From contig NZ_BEWO01000001.1 of NCBI RefSeq assembly GCF_002723975.1, positions 1-64,000 on the forward strand: a DNA stretch of 64,000 nt, given 5' to 3'. Position 1 is the first letter of the stretch; the number at the start of each line of letters is the position of its first letter. Shown here one piece after another: positions 34,068 to 43,851 of the stretch. A model generated the notes under the pieces. The model saw only the letters and a list, made by a program, of their open reading frames with translations, ran no database searches and was not told the DNA's origin. The position numbers were made by a program, and so were the translations under genes. The stretch is from Gluconobacter japonicus. GTDB lineage: Bacteria > Pseudomonadota > Alphaproteobacteria > Acetobacterales > Acetobacteraceae.

Positions 34068-34622
34068 ATGAGCGAATTCGATTTCCTGTCCGGCATCGAT
34101 GCGGTGCCCCCGACCCCGATCCTGATTGCCCCGGCCCCCGTGCTGCGTCAGGTCGCCCGTGAAGTGCGCGCGGAAGACATGGCGTTCCTGCGTGAGCAGC
34201 TTCCAGGCATGTTTTCCGCCATGTATAAGGCCCCCGGCATCGGCCTCGCCGCGCCGCAGGTCGGCCTTGGCATGCGCTTTGCCCTCGTGGATGTCGCCGA
34301 AGAAGATGCGCCCCGCGAGCCGATGGTTCTGATCAATCCGGAAATCATCACGGATTCCGAACAGATGGCCGTCCGGGAAGAAGGCTGCCTCTCCCTGCCG
34401 AACCAGTATGCCGAAGTGATCCGCCCCGAATCGATCCGCGTCCGTTATCGTGATCTTGCTGGCGAGATCATCGAGCGGGATGCGGATGGTCTTCTGGCAA
34501 CTTGCATCCAGCATGAAATGGATCATCTGGATGGCGTCCTGTTCGTGGATCATCTGTCCACGCTCAAGCGCAACATGATCATGCGCCGCCTCGCCAAAGA
34601 GCAGAAGCTGGGAAGGCGTTAA
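34068..34622 (+). CDS. def: Peptide deformylase
   Basis: A 184-residue metalloenzyme that removes the N-formyl group from nascent proteins. The three motifs are GIGLAAPQ, EEGCLSLP (metal Cys) and QHEMDHLDG (metal histidines and catalytic Glu). ATG 34068 (MSEFDFLSGID) gives the normal family length. The frame is open back to 33921, which would add 49 residues of unlikely sequence and overlap the hsp20 leader; the ribosome site for 34068 (GCAGAGC) is weak, so the start is not certain. It is followed six bases later by fmt, the usual def-fmt pair that adds and removes the formyl group. Confidence 0.95.
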   Translation: MSEFDFLSGIDAVPPTPILIAPAPVLRQVAREVRAEDMAFLREQLPGMFSAMYKAPGIGLAAPQVGLGMRFALVDVAEEDAPREPMVLINPEIITDSEQMAVREEGCLSLPNQYAEVIRPESIRVRYRDLAGEIIERDADGLLATCIQHEMDHLDGVLFVDHLSTLKRNMIMRRLAKEQKLGRR

Positions 34623-34628
34623 TCACCG

Positions 34629-35540
34629 ATGCGTCTGATCTTCATGGGTACGCCGGATTTCGCGGTCCCGGCCCTGCATGCCCTCATGGCCGCAGGACAC
34701 GAGATCGTTGCGGTCTATACACAGCCTCCCCGCCCGGCAGGGCGCGGCAAAGCCGTGCGCCGCTCGCCTGTCCATGAAGCGGCGGAAGCTGCCGGAATAG
34801 ACGTCCGCACGCCCGCCAGGGTCCGTAAGGACGTGGCAGAGCACGAAGCTTTTGCGGCACTCAATGCCGATGCTGCGGTCGTCGCGGCTTATGGGCTGAT
34901 CCTGCCCAAGGCCATGCTCGATGCGCCCCGTCTCGGCTGCCTGAACATCCATGCCAGCCTCCTTCCCCGCTGGCGCGGTGCCTCGCCAATCCAGTCTTCC
35001 ATCGTTGCAGGGGACAGCCAGAGCGGCGTCTCGATCATGCAGATGGATGAAGGTCTCGACACCGGCGCCGTGCTCCTCGAAGAAGCCACTCCCATCAGTG
35101 CGTCCGACACAGCCAGCACGCTACATGACCGTCTGGCGGAAATCGGTGGGCGACTGATCGTTCGCGCCTTGCAGGAACAGCCCGTTGCCGTGCCGCAGCC
35201 TGAAGAGGGCGTGACCTACGCGCATATGCTCAAGCGGGAAGATGGGCGGATCGACTGGTCGCGCAGTTGCGAAGAGATTGACCGTCAGATCCGTGGCCTG
35301 ACCCCATGGCCCGGCGCATTCACGACGCTGGATAATGTGGTGCTCAAAATTGGTGCCGCAACACCCGTGCCTGAACAGTCCGGCTCCGACGCGGGGACGG
35401 CCATTGATGACGCTCTGACGATTGCCTGCGGCACCGGCACGCTCCGCATCGAGCGCATTCAGAAACCCGGACGCAGCATGATGAACGCTAGCGATTTCGT
35501 ACGAGGACAAGCCGTCCCGAAGGGGACCCGTCTTGGCTGA
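34629..35540 (+). CDS. fmt: Methionyl-tRNA formyltransferase
   Basis: A 303-residue enzyme that formylates initiator Met-tRNA with 10-formyl-THF. The N-terminal Rossmann-like domain starts MRLIFMGTPDFAVPAL. The catalytic block is LGCLNIHASLLPRWRGASPIQ (Asn and His) with MQMDEGLDTGAVL (Asp). The C-terminal beta-barrel begins near residue 205 (LKREDGRIDWSRS). It follows def by six bases and overlaps truA by eight bases, so def-fmt-truA is one unit. Confidence 0.97.
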   Translation: MRLIFMGTPDFAVPALHALMAAGHEIVAVYTQPPRPAGRGKAVRRSPVHEAAEAAGIDVRTPARVRKDVAEHEAFAALNADAAVVAAYGLILPKAMLDAPRLGCLNIHASLLPRWRGASPIQSSIVAGDSQSGVSIMQMDEGLDTGAVLLEEATPISASDTASTLHDRLAEIGGRLIVRALQEQPVAVPQPEEGVTYAHMLKREDGRIDWSRSCEEIDRQIRGLTPWPGAFTTLDNVVLKIGAATPVPEQSGSDAGTAIDDALTIACGTGTLRIERIQKPGRSMMNASDFVRGQAVPKGTRLG

Positions 35541-36312
35541 AGACGACATCGCACGCTGGGCCCTGAAGATTGAATATGACGGCACAAATTACGTCGGCTG
35601 GCAGCGCCAGAAAGACGGCCTCTCTATCCAGACCCTGATTGAGGCAGCAGCCTCAAAACTGGTCGGCGGCCGTGCCGTCTCCAGTATTACAGCGGGGCGC
35701 ACGGATGCAGGCGTCCACGCCTCCGGCATGGTGATCCATCTTGATTTCCCGGCGGATGCCCCGATCAATGGCCGTCAGATCCGCGATGGCATGGGGTATT
35801 ACCTTAAGCCCCACCCTGTCGTTGTGCTTCAGGCCGCGCCCGTCAGTCTGGACTGGAGCGCCCGCTTCTCCGCGACGTGGCGGAGCTACCGCTTTACCAT
35901 CCTCAACCGTCAGGCTCGTCCGGCCTTGCAGGAAAACCACGTCTGGCACGTCAAACGGTCTCTGGACGTAGATCTCATGCAGGAGGGCGCGAACTTCCTG
36001 CTCGGAACGCACGATTTCACATCCTTCCGGGCCATCGCCTGTCAGGCCAAAAGCGCAGTCCGTACTCTGGATGTCTTAAAAATCCACCGTGAGGGTGACC
36101 TCGTCCTTGTCGATACACAAGCCCGATCCTTCCTGCACCATCAGGTCCGGAACATGGTGGGTTCGCTTGTCATGGTGGGATCGCGTCAGTGGCCCACAGA
36201 AAAAATGCGGGACATTCTACAAGCGAAAAACCGCTGTGCCGCAGGACCGACATCCCCGCCAGACGGCTTATGCCTGACAGGCGTCGGCTACCCTGAAGAT
36301 CCGTTCGCCTAA
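35533..36312 (+). CDS. truA: tRNA pseudouridine(38-40) synthase TruA
   Basis: A 259-residue pseudouridine synthase acting on the anticodon arm (positions 38-40). The catalytic Asp is in AGRTDAGVHA. Other hallmarks are KIEYDGTNYVGWQRQ, FSATWRSYRFTI, FLLGTHDFTSFRA and ARSFLHHQVRNMVG. It starts with TTG at 35533 inside the end of fmt, with AGGGG upstream, so translation is probably coupled. It ends four bases before the convergent membrane-protein gene, with no terminator between. Confidence 0.96.
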   Translation: MAEDDIARWALKIEYDGTNYVGWQRQKDGLSIQTLIEAAASKLVGGRAVSSITAGRTDAGVHASGMVIHLDFPADAPINGRQIRDGMGYYLKPHPVVVLQAAPVSLDWSARFSATWRSYRFTILNRQARPALQENHVWHVKRSLDVDLMQEGANFLLGTHDFTSFRAIACQAKSAVRTLDVLKIHREGDLVLVDTQARSFLHHQVRNMVGSLVMVGSRQWPTEKMRDILQAKNRCAAGPTSPPDGLCLTGVGYPEDPFA

Positions 36313-36316
36313 GACG

Positions 36317-36937
36317 TCAAACGCCCCCGAACAGATCAACCAGAGCATTGTAATGCGGTGGCAGTAGCCATAGCAGGCCGAACAGAACAACAGCGCTCAG
36401 TGTCTGCAAGACCGTCATGATGACAGCCTGCAAAGCCGTCATCATCAGACCAACGCGCGTAACATACCAGGTCAACCAAAGACTGTAGAGCTGCACGCCC
36501 GCTGCCACCCCGGCAATAGCAGCAGGGGATGACGCATTGCCCGGCATCACCATTCGCATGACACCTTCGGCCATGATCATCATCAGCAGAGGCAGCCAAG
36601 CACACCACAGCGAGGCCGTTGCATAGCGGGACCAGAGCCCCTTACGCCCGGCATAGGCCGCATAACGCTCGGATACCACAAGCTGAAGCAGCGTGCAGAC
36701 CAACTGCACCAGCGCCTGTGTCAGCCGCAGCCCGCGTTGTTCTGCGGGCATAAAAAACGCCCCAAAAATTCCGATCAGCGCAATCGCTACAGTCGGCGCC
36801 AGCGCCGCCATAAGCGGCTGCATACCAGGCGCGAAACAGTTGATCCCGATCCCACGCCCTCGACCCAGAAGCCACACGCCAAGCGGAACATTCATCCCCC
36901 CTGCTGGAGGCATGCCAGTCGGGCGGTCTGGGGTCAC
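36317..36937 (-). CDS. Uncharacterised five-helix membrane protein downstream of dapE
   Basis: A 206-residue integral membrane protein I cannot place in a named family. Hydrophobic helices are visible at about 40-62, 72-90, 108-130, 138-160 and 165-195. The N-terminus is Pro/Gly-rich (MTPDRPTGMPPAGGMNVPLGV). The start ATG overlaps the dapE stop by four bases, so it is translated with dapE as the last gene of dapD-dapE-X. Context alone does not imply a lysine-pathway role. Confidence 0.8.
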   Translation of the reverse strand: MTPDRPTGMPPAGGMNVPLGVWLLGRGRGIGINCFAPGMQPLMAALAPTVAIALIGIFGAFFMPAEQRGLRLTQALVQLVCTLLQLVVSERYAAYAGRKGLWSRYATASLWCAWLPLLMMIMAEGVMRMVMPGNASSPAAIAGVAAGVQLYSLWLTWYVTRVGLMMTALQAVIMTVLQTLSAVVLFGLLWLLPPHYNALVDLFGGV

Positions 36938-38079
36938 AGGCCAAATCTTTCCATGAACGTCAGGTAAATACGGGTCAGGTCTTCAAGGGTCGAAACGTCA
37001 ACATGCTCGTCCCGCTTGTGCATGGTCGCACCCACAAGACCGAACTCTGCAACAGCACAGTACTGAGAAATGAAACGGGCATCGGATGTTCCGCCACCCG
37101 TATCAAGCTTCGGGCGACGTCCCGTCACGTCCTGAACAGCCTGTTCCAGACAGTTCACAGCCGGTCCCGGCTGCGTCAGAAACGCCTCGCCGCTGATCGC
37201 GATCTTCACGTCGCTGTCCGGCGCATGACGGCTTACAACGTCCCGGATCCAGTCCGCCAGACCATCTCCCGTATGGCTGTCATTGAATCGAATGTTCAAG
37301 CGAGCCCGCGCATCAGCCGGAATAATATTCGTCGCCGGGTTCCCGACATCAACACTCGTAACCTGAAGCGACGATGGAGAAAACCACTCCGTCCCCTCAT
37401 CGAGACAACGTCCGGTCAACTCCGTCAGAGCGGCAAGTACCCGATGAACAGGATTATCCGCCAGATGGGGGTAGGCCACATGTCCCTGCACCCCACGGAC
37501 GGTAATTTCAGCATTCATACTTCCGCGACGGCCAATCTTGATGGTATCACCAAGAACGGAAGGATTGGTTGGCTCACCCAGCAGGCAGAAATCCGGCACT
37601 TCGCCCCGCGCCGCCAGCCATTCGATGACGGGCTTCGTGCCAAAATGCGCCGGACCTTCCTCATCCCCCGTAATAAGAAGAGAAATCGATCCCTTGAGCG
37701 GACGGCTTTCCAGAAAGCGTGCGATGGCTGCAACCGAGCAGGCCACGCCCCCCTTCATGTCCGCAATGCCACGCCCATAGAGGCGGCCATCATGGATTTC
37801 GGCAGAAAACGGATCATGCGCCCAACCCTCACCGGGGGGAACAACATCCGTATGTCCTGCGAAACAGAGAGACGGACTTCCCGTCCCGATCCGGGCATAA
37901 AAATTCGGGGTCGGCGCATCCTCTGGTCCAAAAGGAAGATGCATGACCTCAAACCCCATCCCTTCCAGAACCGATGCCAGAAGAGCCTGCGCTCCATCAT
38001 CGGCAGGCGTAACGGACTGGCAACGGATCAGATCCTGCGCAAGAGCAACAGGATCACTTGGGAAAGATAGGGTCGGCAT
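36934..38079 (-). CDS. dapE: Succinyl-diaminopimelate desuccinylase
   Basis: A 381-residue di-zinc peptidase-fold enzyme that releases LL-diaminopimelate from its N-succinyl form in lysine and peptidoglycan synthesis. Metal and catalytic motifs are CFAGHTDVVPPG, GRGIADMKGG, ITGDEEGPAHFG and the C-terminal GATMHKRDEHVDV. The dimerisation lid has RRGSMNAEITVRGVQGHVAYPH. It follows dapD by three bases and overlaps the next gene by four. Confidence 0.97.
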   Translation of the reverse strand: MPTLSFPSDPVALAQDLIRCQSVTPADDGAQALLASVLEGMGFEVMHLPFGPEDAPTPNFYARIGTGSPSLCFAGHTDVVPPGEGWAHDPFSAEIHDGRLYGRGIADMKGGVACSVAAIARFLESRPLKGSISLLITGDEEGPAHFGTKPVIEWLAARGEVPDFCLLGEPTNPSVLGDTIKIGRRGSMNAEITVRGVQGHVAYPHLADNPVHRVLAALTELTGRCLDEGTEWFSPSSLQVTSVDVGNPATNIIPADARARLNIRFNDSHTGDGLADWIRDVVSRHAPDSDVKIAISGEAFLTQPGPAVNCLEQAVQDVTGRRPKLDTGGGTSDARFISQYCAVAEFGLVGATMHKRDEHVDVSTLEDLTRIYLTFMERFGL

Positions 38080-38082
38080 GAA

Positions 38083-38913
38083 TCAGTCGCGCAGGAGTTC
38101 GTTGATAGATGTCTTGGAGCGCGTACGCTCGTCAACGCGCTTGACGATCACAGCACAGGCGAGAGACGGCTTACCCGGTTCCTTCGGCGGCAGCGTACCT
38201 GGAATGACAACGGAGTAGGCCGGAACGCGGCCCATGAAGATCTCACCCGTCGCACGATCCACAATCTTCGTGGACGCACCAATGAACACGCCCATGGAAA
38301 GAACAGAGCCCTTCTCCACGATCACGCCTTCAGCAACTTCCGAACGCGCACCGATGAAGCAGTCGTCTTCAATAATGACCGGAGCAGCCTGCAGCGGCTC
38401 CAGAACGCCACCAATGCCAGCGCCACCACTGATATGGCAGTTCTTGCCAATCTGCGCACAGGACCCGACGGTCGCCCAAGTGTCAATCATCGTGCCGCTG
38501 TCCACACGGGCGCCAACGTTCACGAAGCTTGGCATCAGAACAACGTTCGGGGCGATGAACGCCGAACGACGAACGATTGCCCCCGGAACGGCACGGAAAC
38601 CGGCTTCCGCAAAACGGAACTGATCCCAGCCTTCGAACTTCAGAGGCACCTTGTCAAAAGCCGGCTGGCCACCGCAACCACCAACCATGACGCGGCTGTC
38701 ATTCAGACGGAAAGACAGCAGAACAGCCTTCTTCAGCCATTCATGCACAACCCAGCCATCTTCGCTCGGCTCAGCCACACGCAGCGTACCGGCATCAAGA
38801 CCTTTAAGCGCGGTTTCGATGACCTCGCGATCTTCTCCCTCTGTCTGTGCGTTCAGAGTGGTACGACGCTCCCAAAGAGCGTCAATGGCGGTGCGAAGCG
38901 TATCGTGAGGCAT
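38083..38913 (-). CDS. dapD: Tetrahydrodipicolinate N-succinyltransferase
   Basis: A 276-residue left-handed beta-helix acyltransferase that succinylates tetrahydrodipicolinate before DapC and DapE. The hexapeptide region (about 100-220) has [51 protein letters not shown] and [25 protein letters not shown] 38913 is chosen for GGATGG upstream; ATG 38922 would add three residues. A TTGACA (38972-38977, minus) lies upstream but its -10 (CATGGT) is poor. First gene of dapD-dapE-X. Confidence 0.97.
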   Translation of the reverse strand: MPHDTLRTAIDALWERRTTLNAQTEGEDREVIETALKGLDAGTLRVAEPSEDGWVVHEWLKKAVLLSFRLNDSRVMVGGCGGQPAFDKVPLKFEGWDQFRFAEAGFRAVPGAIVRRSAFIAPNVVLMPSFVNVGARVDSGTMIDTWATVGSCAQIGKNCHISGGAGIGGVLEPLQAAPVIIEDDCFIGARSEVAEGVIVEKGSVLSMGVFIGASTKIVDRATGEIFMGRVPAYSVVIPGTLPPKEPGKPSLACAVIVKRVDERTRSKTSINELLRD

Positions 38914-39181
38914 CAGAACCATCCGGAAAAGAAGCAGAAAACCGCCGGACCATGCGTTCCCCGGCTTTACCTGTCAACGGCTCTTTCCCCTTTCAGCCAG
39001 ATCACCTCACCCATTAAGCTTCCGTTAACCTATTAAGCCTATGAAAAAACACCGGGACATCCTGCTCCAGAAACCGGCAAAGAACGTTTCTGATCCATTC
39101 AAAGCCGCTCCATGGAATGATTAACCCGTTGCGCCCTAAGCTGCAGGGCTGATTTTGCCTCATCACCAGCCTGGAGCCTCC

Positions 39182-40165
39182 ATGGCACACCCTGATACCG
39201 GACTGCGTCTTCCCGATCCCCTCACGCGGCAGGAGTCTACATTCACGCCGCTGCATGTAATCCGGAAGGCCCTGACGGCAATGCGTCAGGCCATTCTACC
39301 AAGTCTGGGCATCGCTGCTGCCCTCACAGTCCTTCAGGAGGAGTTGCAGGCTGATACTCTTCTCTTCAGCTCCTTTATGCCACCAACAGACGACAGTATT
39401 CTTCATAAGTCAGCCCCATTCCCGCAGGGTTTGCAGGAGTGTTTGCAGGAAAATACTTTCGTCCCAAGCCTGGCTGCCGTCCGGTTTTCAGCGGATGCGA
39501 AGTATGCGGTTCTGATTTGCGAAGCCATTCGCAGCCAGTCTCCGCTCGGCTTGATCTGCTGGAAAAAGACACTCTGGTCTCAAGAAGACATTGAACTTCT
39601 CCAGACTGTCATGTCTCTCATCGCCGCCACACAGGAGCATGACGCTCTCCATCGGCGCGTCCTGGAAGAGTGCCATTACGACCTCGCTTCCAATCTTCTG
39701 AATTGGGACGGCCTGAAAGATGAAATGAAAAGGCGTACTCCCCGCCTGGATCGGGAATGTCTACCCGCGACACTGATGGTCGCATACGTTCCCGGCCTGA
39801 CAGACATTACCCAAAATATCGGCTTTCAGGCTGGAGAAGAGGCACTGATCCAATGCATCGCGCTGCTACGCAAAGCCGTCCGTCCGACTGACGCCATCGC
39901 GCGTCTCAGCGGGAATACCTTCGCACTCTGGATGGACGGTGGGGATCGTTTTGCCATGGCCGAACGCGCAGAACGCATGACAGCACACGGGATTCCCTTA
40001 CTGATAGACCCGCCGATGCATTTGCCTTTATATATTGGCCTGATCAGCCGGGAACCAAACGATCAAGACTCTTCGCCGGAACTCCTGCTTGAACGAGCCA
40101 CCCAAGCCCTTCATGACGCGCTGGATGAGCAAAAAAAATGGCGCTTCTCTTACGAAGCGCCATAA
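39182..40165 (+). CDS. GAF plus degenerate GGDEF protein with intact c-di-GMP I-site
   Basis: A 327-residue cytoplasmic protein. The N-terminal half (about 30-150) looks like a GAF sensor (ALTVLQEELQADTLLFSSF, SPLGLICWKKTLWSQEDIELLQTVMSLIA), then a helical linker (about 150-170), then a GGDEF-like domain (about 170-315). The active-site GGDEF is replaced by SGNTF (243-247), so diguanylate cyclase activity is unlikely. Five residues before it, RPTD (234-237) keeps the RxxD inhibitory site that binds c-di-GMP. The layout recalls PelD and PopA, which are c-di-GMP effectors. ATG 39182 has GGAG upstream. Its last codons double as the stem of the argB terminator. Confidence 0.82.
   Translation: MAHPDTGLRLPDPLTRQESTFTPLHVIRKALTAMRQAILPSLGIAAALTVLQEELQADTLLFSSFMPPTDDSILHKSAPFPQGLQECLQENTFVPSLAAVRFSADAKYAVLICEAIRSQSPLGLICWKKTLWSQEDIELLQTVMSLIAATQEHDALHRRVLEECHYDLASNLLNWDGLKDEMKRRTPRLDRECLPATLMVAYVPGLTDITQNIGFQAGEEALIQCIALLRKAVRPTDAIARLSGNTFALWMDGGDRFAMAERAERMTAHGIPLLIDPPMHLPLYIGLISREPNDQDSSPELLLERATQALHDALDEQKKWRFSYEAP
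40131..40163 (-). terminator. argB-operon terminator embedded in the end of the GGDEF-like gene
   Basis: A perfect 10-bp stem, ATGGCGCTTC (40138-40147) / GAAGCGCCAT (40154-40163), has a 6-base loop and is followed on minus by eight T (40138-40131). It lies past the argB stop and inside the final codons of the convergent gene. Confidence 0.9.
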
Positions 40166-40171
40166 TCCGGT

Positions 40172-41107
40172 TCAGGCTTTGATGAGGGTTCCCGGCCCGG
40201 CCCGTGTAAAAAGTTCCAGCAGGCAGGTATGGGGCACACGACCATCCAGAATGACAGCCGCTTTGGCACCACTCTGAACAGCATCCAGACAAGTCTCAAC
40301 CTTCGGGATCATGCCTCCCGAAATTGTACCATCCTTGATAAGGTTGCGCGCTTCTTCAGCACTCAGTTCCTCGATCAGCTTGCCATTGCGATCCAGAACA
40401 CCCGGAACATCCGTCAGCATCAGCAGACGTGAAGCATGCACGGCACCAGCAATCGCACCCGCTGCTGTATCAGCATTGATGTTGTACGTCTCACCGTTCT
40501 CGCCCGCACCAACCGGAGCAATCACAGGGATCAGCCCGGACCCCAGAAGAGCGTAAAGGACGCGCGGATCAATCTTCTCAGGTTGACCAACAAACCCAAG
40601 ATCAATGACGCTTTCGATCTGGCTGTCAGGATCACGACGCGTGCGGGTCAGCTTGCGCGCTTTAATCAGGCTTCCATCCTTGCCTGAAATCCCCACAGCC
40701 ATAGCGCCAGCCTGGTTGATCAGTTCAGCCACCTGCTTGTTCACGCTGCCGGCCAGAACCATTTCAATGACGTCCACCATCGCAGCATCTGTCACGCGAA
40801 GGCCATCAATGAACTGGGAACGGATCTGCAAACGATCCAGCATGGAACTGATCTGCGGGCCACCGCCATGCACAACAATCGGGTTAATCCCGACCAGCTT
40901 GAGCAGGGCGATATCGTAGCCAAACGCGCTGGCCAGCTTTCCCTCACCCATCGCATGGCCACCATACTTCACGACAATGGTGTCACCGGCATAACGCCGC
41001 AGATAGGGAAGAGCACTGGCAAGGATAGCCGCCTGCTGCTGGGCGTCATCCATGTTCACGGCTGGCGGGATTTCCGGCAGCTTTTCACTGTGGGTCTTTT
41101 TGCTCAC
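40172..41107 (-). CDS. argB: Acetylglutamate kinase
   Basis: A 311-residue amino-acid kinase that phosphorylates N-acetylglutamate in arginine synthesis. Motifs are [11 protein letters not shown] (phosphate binding), [29 protein letters not shown] and [17 protein letters not shown] 41107 ([12 protein letters not shown]) is preferred, with AAGGA upstream and a small overlap with engB; ATG 41053 is an alternative. The N-terminal helix before YLRRYAGDT is the type linked to arginine feedback in hexameric enzymes. Last gene of rpmH-rnpA-yidD-yidC-engB-argB. Confidence 0.95.
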   Translation of the reverse strand: MSKKTHSEKLPEIPPAVNMDDAQQQAAILASALPYLRRYAGDTIVVKYGGHAMGEGKLASAFGYDIALLKLVGINPIVVHGGGPQISSMLDRLQIRSQFIDGLRVTDAAMVDVIEMVLAGSVNKQVAELINQAGAMAVGISGKDGSLIKARKLTRTRRDPDSQIESVIDLGFVGQPEKIDPRVLYALLGSGLIPVIAPVGAGENGETYNINADTAAGAIAGAVHASRLLMLTDVPGVLDRNGKLIEELSAEEARNLIKDGTISGGMIPKVETCLDAVQSGAKAAVILDGRVPHTCLLELFTRAGPGTLIKA

Positions 41108-41115
41108 GGCCGGAC

Positions 41116-41784
41116 TTATCCTTCCACTGAGGTCTTGGCAGGATCTGCGAAACGGGCGATTTCCGCACGCAGATCTTCGATACCTTCGCCGGTCTGGCTG
41201 CTGGTGCACACAATGCGCGGATAAGCCGCAGCGTGCTTGAGCGCCAGGGCCTCCACATCCGCTATCTTGGCTTTCAGAGCATTAGGCCGTACCTGGTCGC
41301 ACTTGGTCAGAACAATCTGAAAAACGACCGCGGCCCGGTCCAGAAGCTCCATGACATCTTTATCAGAAGCCTTGAGTTCGATCCGTGCATCAAGAAGCAG
41401 AATGACGCGAGCCAGCGTCGTCCGTCCACGAAGATAGGCGAACATCATGTTCTGCCAATCTTCCTTGACGGATTTTTCAGCTTTCGCAAATCCGTAGCCC
41501 GGCATGTCCACAAGGGAAATACGGTCTGACAGATTAAAGAAGTTGAGCTGCTTGGTACGACCGGGCTCGGAAGATGCGCGGGCGAGTGCCTTGCGCCCTG
41601 TCAGAGCATTGATGATGCTGGACTTACCAACATTCGATCGCCCCGCAAACGCGACTTCTGGCCGCCCAACCGGAGGCAACTGCTCGATCTTCTGCGATCC
41701 GAAGAAAAACTCACACTCTCCGGCAAAAAGAAGACGCCCGTCTTCAATCTGCTCAGGAGTAGGAGGGCCTGCGACCTCTTTCAT
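41116..41784 (-). CDS. engB: Ribosome biogenesis GTPase EngB (YihA/YsxC)
   Basis: A 222-residue GTPase needed for late large-subunit assembly. G1 is [16 protein letters not shown]2/switch [12 protein letters not shown]3 [12 protein letters not shown]4 VLTKCDQV and G5 CTSSQTGEG. It lies between yidC (6 bases away) and argB (small overlap) in the same unit, an order common in alphaproteobacteria. Confidence 0.96.
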   Translation of the reverse strand: MKEVAGPPTPEQIEDGRLLFAGECEFFFGSQKIEQLPPVGRPEVAFAGRSNVGKSSIINALTGRKALARASSEPGRTKQLNFFNLSDRISLVDMPGYGFAKAEKSVKEDWQNMMFAYLRGRTTLARVILLLDARIELKASDKDVMELLDRAAVVFQIVLTKCDQVRPNALKAKIADVEALALKHAAAYPRIVCTSSQTGEGIEDLRAEIARFADPAKTSVEG

Positions 41785-41790
41785 GATGTC

Positions 41791-43512
41791 TCAGCGTCCG
41801 TTCTTGGTAACAGGAACCGGCAACTTGGCACGGCTCTGGATAAAGGTCTGCTGCGCGAAGGTCAGCAGGTTGTTCCAGGTGTAATAGACCAGAAGACTGG
41901 CCGGGAACCCGGACATCACGAACACATAAACCAGCGGCATGAACTGCATGATGCGCGCCTGCGCCGGATCCATGCTCACCATCGTCTGGCGCTGAAGCAG
42001 CCAGAACGTGACACCCAAAGCGGCTCCCCAAACACTGATGTGCAAAAAGGAAAAGTAAACCGTCGGATCAAAAGGGATCAGACCGAACAGATTGAAGATG
42101 TTCGTCGGGTCCGGGACGGACAGATCACGGATCCAGCCGAAGAAGGGTGCATGACGCTCGTCAATACTGATGTTCAGCATTTTATAGAGGCAGAAGAAGA
42201 TCGGAGCCTGGATCAGAACCGGCAGACAGCCACTGGCCGGGTTCACGCCCTCTTCGCGATACAGGGCCATAACCTTCTGGTTCATCACCATCGGGTCGTC
42301 CTTGTTCTTCTCGCGAATCTCCTTGATCTTCGGAGCCAGAAGACGCATCCGCGCAGAAGACGTGGCAGCCTTGGACGCCAGCGGGAACAGTACGATCTTG
42401 ACGATCAGCGTCAGCGCCATCAGCGCCAGTCCGAAGTTCCCCAGATGCAGATACAGCCAGTGCAGCAGATACAGGATCGGGCGCGTCAGGAAGCTGAACC
42501 AGCCAAAATCAATGGCCTTATCGAAATCCGTGATATGTAAATCGCGGCTGTAGGCCTGAAGCAGGCTTGGAACCTTTGCTCCGGCGAAGAGGTGGCTCGC
42601 CTGTGTGATCGTGCTATTCGGCATGACCTGCTGAGGAGCCTGCGGAGCAAAACCAATCTGGTACGATCCCGGGTTGCCCGGAACATACGCAAAACTGGCT
42701 GTCACGGCAGCGGTGGCTTCTGGAGCAACAGCCGTTAGCCAGTACTTGTCGCTGATGCCACCCCAGCCGCCGGTACCAGCCTTGGCCCAGAACGTATGGT
42801 CCGGATGCTCGGCACCCTTACGGACATTCTTGTAGGTCTCGTCATTCAGACGACCATCCATGACAGCGATCGGGCCTTCATGGGCGGTCCAGAATCCTTC
42901 TGCAGCCTGATAATCACGCTGAACGCGCTGAAACGGAACAAGAGCGACCGGCTGCGCAGAATGGTTTTCCACGGACTGGACGACCGAGAACATGTAATGC
43001 TCATCAATCGAGATCTGGATCGTGAAGATCAACCCTTCACCATTATCCCACTTCAGCGTTACCGGATGACCTGGTGACAGGGCCTCGTCTGCACTGCCCC
43101 AGACCGTATTCAGATCAGGAACCTTCGCATTCGAGCCTGGAGCGTTGTTCCAGCCAATGACAAAGAAATTTGGATGCTCGCTGCCAGGCTTGTCCAGCAG
43201 ACGAACCAGCGGACTGTCCTTCGCGAGTGTGGCGCGATACTTCGTCAGCACCGCATCATCCAGAAGCGCACCCTTGAGGTTCAGGGAGCCCTGTACGTCT
43301 TCGCTCGTGATTGCGATACGTCGCGCCGTTACCGTCTGTTCGGGAGCAGCCTCTGAAGGCGCCGCCTGAGCCGGAGTTGACGGGGACTGTGTTGCAGCAG
43401 TCTGCGTGACAGCAGGATGATTGTCCTGATGGGGTTTCGGCATGAAATAGTCGAAACCGATCAGGATGAGGGCCGAGAGGATAGTGGCCGCAATGATGCG
43501 CTTGATTTCCAT
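41791..43512 (-). CDS. yidC: Membrane protein insertase YidC
   Basis: A 573-residue inner-membrane insertase. TM1 is at residues 6-24 and a large periplasmic beta-domain spans about 60-340. The conserved five-helix core follows (YLHWLYLHLGNFGLALMALTLIVK, GCLPVLIQAPIFFCLYKMLN, FLHISVWGAALGVTFWLL, IMQFMPLVYVFVMSGFPASLLVYYTWNNL). Cytoplasmic loop 1 has SSARMRLLAPKIKEIREKNKDDPMVMNQ. It works with SecYEG and alone on small membrane proteins. It follows yidD by 90 bases. Confidence 0.97.
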   Translation of the reverse strand: MEIKRIIAATILSALILIGFDYFMPKPHQDNHPAVTQTAATQSPSTPAQAAPSEAAPEQTVTARRIAITSEDVQGSLNLKGALLDDAVLTKYRATLAKDSPLVRLLDKPGSEHPNFFVIGWNNAPGSNAKVPDLNTVWGSADEALSPGHPVTLKWDNGEGLIFTIQISIDEHYMFSVVQSVENHSAQPVALVPFQRVQRDYQAAEGFWTAHEGPIAVMDGRLNDETYKNVRKGAEHPDHTFWAKAGTGGWGGISDKYWLTAVAPEATAAVTASFAYVPGNPGSYQIGFAPQAPQQVMPNSTITQASHLFAGAKVPSLLQAYSRDLHITDFDKAIDFGWFSFLTRPILYLLHWLYLHLGNFGLALMALTLIVKIVLFPLASKAATSSARMRLLAPKIKEIREKNKDDPMVMNQKVMALYREEGVNPASGCLPVLIQAPIFFCLYKMLNISIDERHAPFFGWIRDLSVPDPTNIFNLFGLIPFDPTVYFSFLHISVWGAALGVTFWLLQRQTMVSMDPAQARIMQFMPLVYVFVMSGFPASLLVYYTWNNLLTFAQQTFIQSRAKLPVPVTKNGR

Positions 43513-43602
43513 CGGGCGGATGCCGGTCTTTCGTCTCTACGGAGGAATGCTGAGCCTCAAGTGGCCGAAAACCGCGATCAAAACAATAGCTAGCGGTATT
43601 TT

Positions 43603-43851
43603 TTAATGCTGATGGCGTTCAGGAGGAAGGTCACAGCCCCCTTTTGACCAGGGATGACAGCGCAAGAGTCTTCTGAGTGCCAGCCATCCTCCACGCAAGG
43701 GACCATGCGATTTAATCACCATGATGGCGTAAGTGCTACACCCCGGCTCAAACCGGCAATTTCGTCCCAGATAAGGGCTAACAAAAAGTTTGTAGGAATC
43801 AATCAGTGCAAGCAGGAAGAGGGTGACAGGCTTACTAAAAAAGCCAGTCAT
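43603..43851 (-). CDS. yidD: Membrane protein insertion efficiency factor YidD
   Basis: An 82-residue YidD protein, a small basic membrane-associated factor that helps YidC-dependent insertion. Hallmarks are [43 protein letters not shown] and the final GCDLPP. Its ATG overlaps the rnpA stop by four bases. The conserved rpmH-rnpA-yidD-yidC order supports the call. Confidence 0.95.
   Translation of the reverse strand: MTGFFSKPVTLFLLALIDSYKLFVSPYLGRNCRFEPGCSTYAIMVIKSHGPLRGGWLALRRLLRCHPWSKGGCDLPPERHQH

Noticed and set aside
37003-38070. A 355-codon plus-strand frame opposite dapE
   Set aside because: It is an antisense shadow of dapE with Arg-rich low-information sequence.
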